Positions 31,215-32,530 of a DNA stretch of 32,530 nt are shown piece by piece (the first letter of the stretch is position 1; every line of letters begins with the position of its first letter). Source of the DNA: Bondarzewia mesenterica (Eukaryota > Basidiomycota > Agaricomycetes > Russulales > Bondarzewiaceae). Below the pieces are notes generated by a model. It saw only the letters and a program-made list of their open reading frames with translations. It was not told where the DNA came from and ran no database searches. The translations under genes and the position numbers were made by a program. The stretch covers positions 1 through 32,530 of the forward strand of contig SGPL01000377.1 of assembly GCA_004802705.1 (NCBI GenBank), read 5' to 3'.

Positions 31215-31903
31215 GCCTTATGTGAGCTTCAATTCTATCCATCTAAACACTTGGGTCTGCTATTTTTTCTTCTAGTGATCCAGAATTTGACGTCGCAAAA
31301 ATCTGATTACACAGGCTCCCAGCTTACCCTAAGACTGCTTCTCCATTCTCGATTGAGGTCATCAATGACAGCAGCACCTGTGTAGCACCATATTTCGTAT
31401 AATGCTACCGTATTACAGGTTATAGCCTTTTATTCTGTCTGACCCTTAGGGGATCACGCAGCTTGTAACTTCCCAGCAAAGCCTGTTCACGCTCTGACCA
31501 GATTGACTGGATCATGGCCGCAGTCGCTTTGCTTGTACCACTGGCCCTTCGCGTTACGTCAAATTGCGGTCGCTGAGCCTTTTATGAGAGACAAGTCATT
31601 GGTTCTGTGAGTGGACTACATCGTTGACTCTTCTCGTGGCGATGCCCCATCCTTCTCGTTAGCCTTTGTGTGTGTCCTTGACCTCCGATCTTGAGGCCAA
31701 TCTGGGCTAGGTATTTTCCTCAACAATCTACAGGTATGGCTCAGCACTCATCTGTACACGCATGCTCGCCGGTAACTAGGCGTCAGGACCGCCCCCCCAA
31801 AGGCAGGCTTTCTGTCTCTTTCTTTCTGTCTCTTAACAACATAAGAAGAGCATCATCACTCGTACCAAGAGCGGTGGTTGAATTTTATTCTGTTGTGCTT
31901 TGA
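31215..31903. other. no recognisable gene
   Basis: About 690 bases of balanced composition show no supported coding, repeat or RNA feature. Confidence 0.5.
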
Positions 31904-32246
31904 CCTGGTGGTCGAACTATTATTATTTTCTACTCCGGGTTTCGCCACGACCGTGCTGCTCGAGACTGCTTCAGACATGATTTCAGTCACGCGAGGTCGC
32001 TTGTAGTTTCCATTGATACTAACTGTAACATTGATTTGTGCCAGGTAGACCCAAGCTGACTGGTAATGCTCCCCGAGGACCATCCTGATCCCATCGCCAT
32101 GAATCTCACCCTTTTTGAGTTCGTCCCACTGCCTAACCTGCAACATTTTCAACCCTTCAGTCAATGATCGCTATCTGTGTCTGCCGGCAATTGAAACTCT
32201 TCCACACGCTCGCCGATGCATCCTCTTACAACACAATATCAGCTCC
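31904..32246 (+). pseudogene. copy B of the inverted Cys-rich duplication
   Basis: A 47-codon open block (31904-32044) ends with Leu-Val-Val-Ser-Ile-Asp-Thr-Asn-Cys-Asn-Ile-Asp-Leu-Cys before a GTAGAC donor-like site. It corresponds to the Cys-rich block of copy A on the minus strand at 30497-30640. Nucleotide similarity continues through the intron (CATCCTGATCCCATCGC, AATCTCACCC) and into the next block up to about 32246. The second Cys-X2-Cys is lost and stops occur, so this copy looks more decayed than A. Confidence 0.5.
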
Positions 32247-32322
32247 TTAACCCGCTCCCCACCCAGTCTACTGGCTCTGCCTGGAGCCACCTCAATTCAA
32301 GCACCTTAATCGCAGGTCGTGA

Positions 32323-32530
32323 GAGCTCCAGTCGGCGCTCACGGTCATTGTGGTTGTGGCTGATGTAGATGATTTTGAGCCTGGCCGACTCTATCGACTT
32401 CCTAGATCTTCTCACATGGTAAGTATTTTGGAGTCACCTTGGGACATCCCAGCATTTTCTAACTTGATGTCTGACTCGCTTTTGTAGATTCTGTCGGCTT
32501 GGCTGAAAACCTCTTCATACCCGGATTCGT
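32323..32530 (+). CDS. partial gene running off the right edge
   Basis: An open block after TGA 32320-32322 reads Val-Ile-Val-Val-Val-Ala-Asp-Val-Asp-Asp-Phe-Glu-Pro-Gly-Arg-Leu and continues to ATG 32416-32418. A very good intron follows (GTAAGT at 32419, TTTTGTAG ending 32487, 69 nt). The frame then continues Ile-Leu-Ser-Ala-Trp-Leu-Lys-Thr to the window end. The splice signals and phase agreement support real coding sequence. The 5' end is unclear and might continue from copy B. Family unknown. Confidence 0.42.

Noticed and set aside
31856..32164. 102-codon open frame on the minus strand across copy B
   Set aside because: The equivalent strand of copy A is broken in all frames, while the opposite strand keeps Cys-rich coding and splice sites; it is treated as antisense.
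1..32530. tRNA, rRNA or riboswitch genes
   Set aside because: No cloverleaf, rRNA core or TPP-type conserved boxes were noticed by eye; a covariance-model scan would be needed to exclude them.

Overview
The window looks like a piece of a filamentous basidiomycete nuclear genome, most likely a mushroom-forming Agaricomycete. The reasons are very short GT-AG introns at high density, a membrane family-2 glycosyltransferase and a FluG-type amidohydrolase of kinds common in these fungi, an aryl-alcohol-oxidase-like GMC relic, and Helitron and Gypsy remains. It is draft-quality sequence: it carries 13 isolated N bases, and there are single-base frameshifts in G runs of an otherwise well-conserved gene.

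Layout. Positions 1-201 hold the acidic 3' end of a gene cut by the window edge. About 2.2 kb without a recognisable gene follows. From 2398 to 7448 (+) lies a 23-exon family-2 glycosyltransferase gene with 10-, 15- and 21-base micro-exons. Converging on it is a five-exon amidohydrolase gene (8436-9913, -) whose metal-binding residues are intact. These two are the only genes I would call confidently. From about 10.7 kb the sequence changes character. It holds a diverged tandem repeat, a GMC oxidoreductase pseudogene, an eEF3-type ABC ATPase relic, a 21-base tandem repeat and a 657-bp Tc1/mariner-like miniature element. Then come a decayed Helitron (14.5-17.5 kb), a decayed Gypsy retrotransposon (about 17.5-22.6 kb), unresolved repeat-like sequence, a small inverted second Helitron fragment and a candidate LTR (to 26.1 kb). 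The last 6 kb returns to more balanced composition and holds several low-confidence spliced genes or gene relics. Among them are an unrecognised multi-exon gene at 28.6-29.6 kb, a Cys-rich segment present twice in opposite orientation (30.3-30.6 and 31.9-32.2 kb), a C2H2-like fragment, and the start of a gene running off the right edge.

How it fits together. The left third is an ordinary GC-rich gene island and the middle is an AT-rich transposon graveyard. In the Gypsy and Helitron coding relics almost every premature stop I could read against conserved family motifs is a C-to-T or G-to-A change (CGA to TGA, CAA to TAA, TGG to TAG or TGA), and CpG looks scarce there. This points to a methylation-deamination or RIP-like silencing process acting on repeats. 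I found no convincing new defence or biosynthetic system. The best leads for something new are the inverted Cys-rich duplication, the unrecognised gene at 28.6-29.6 kb, and the mutational signature.
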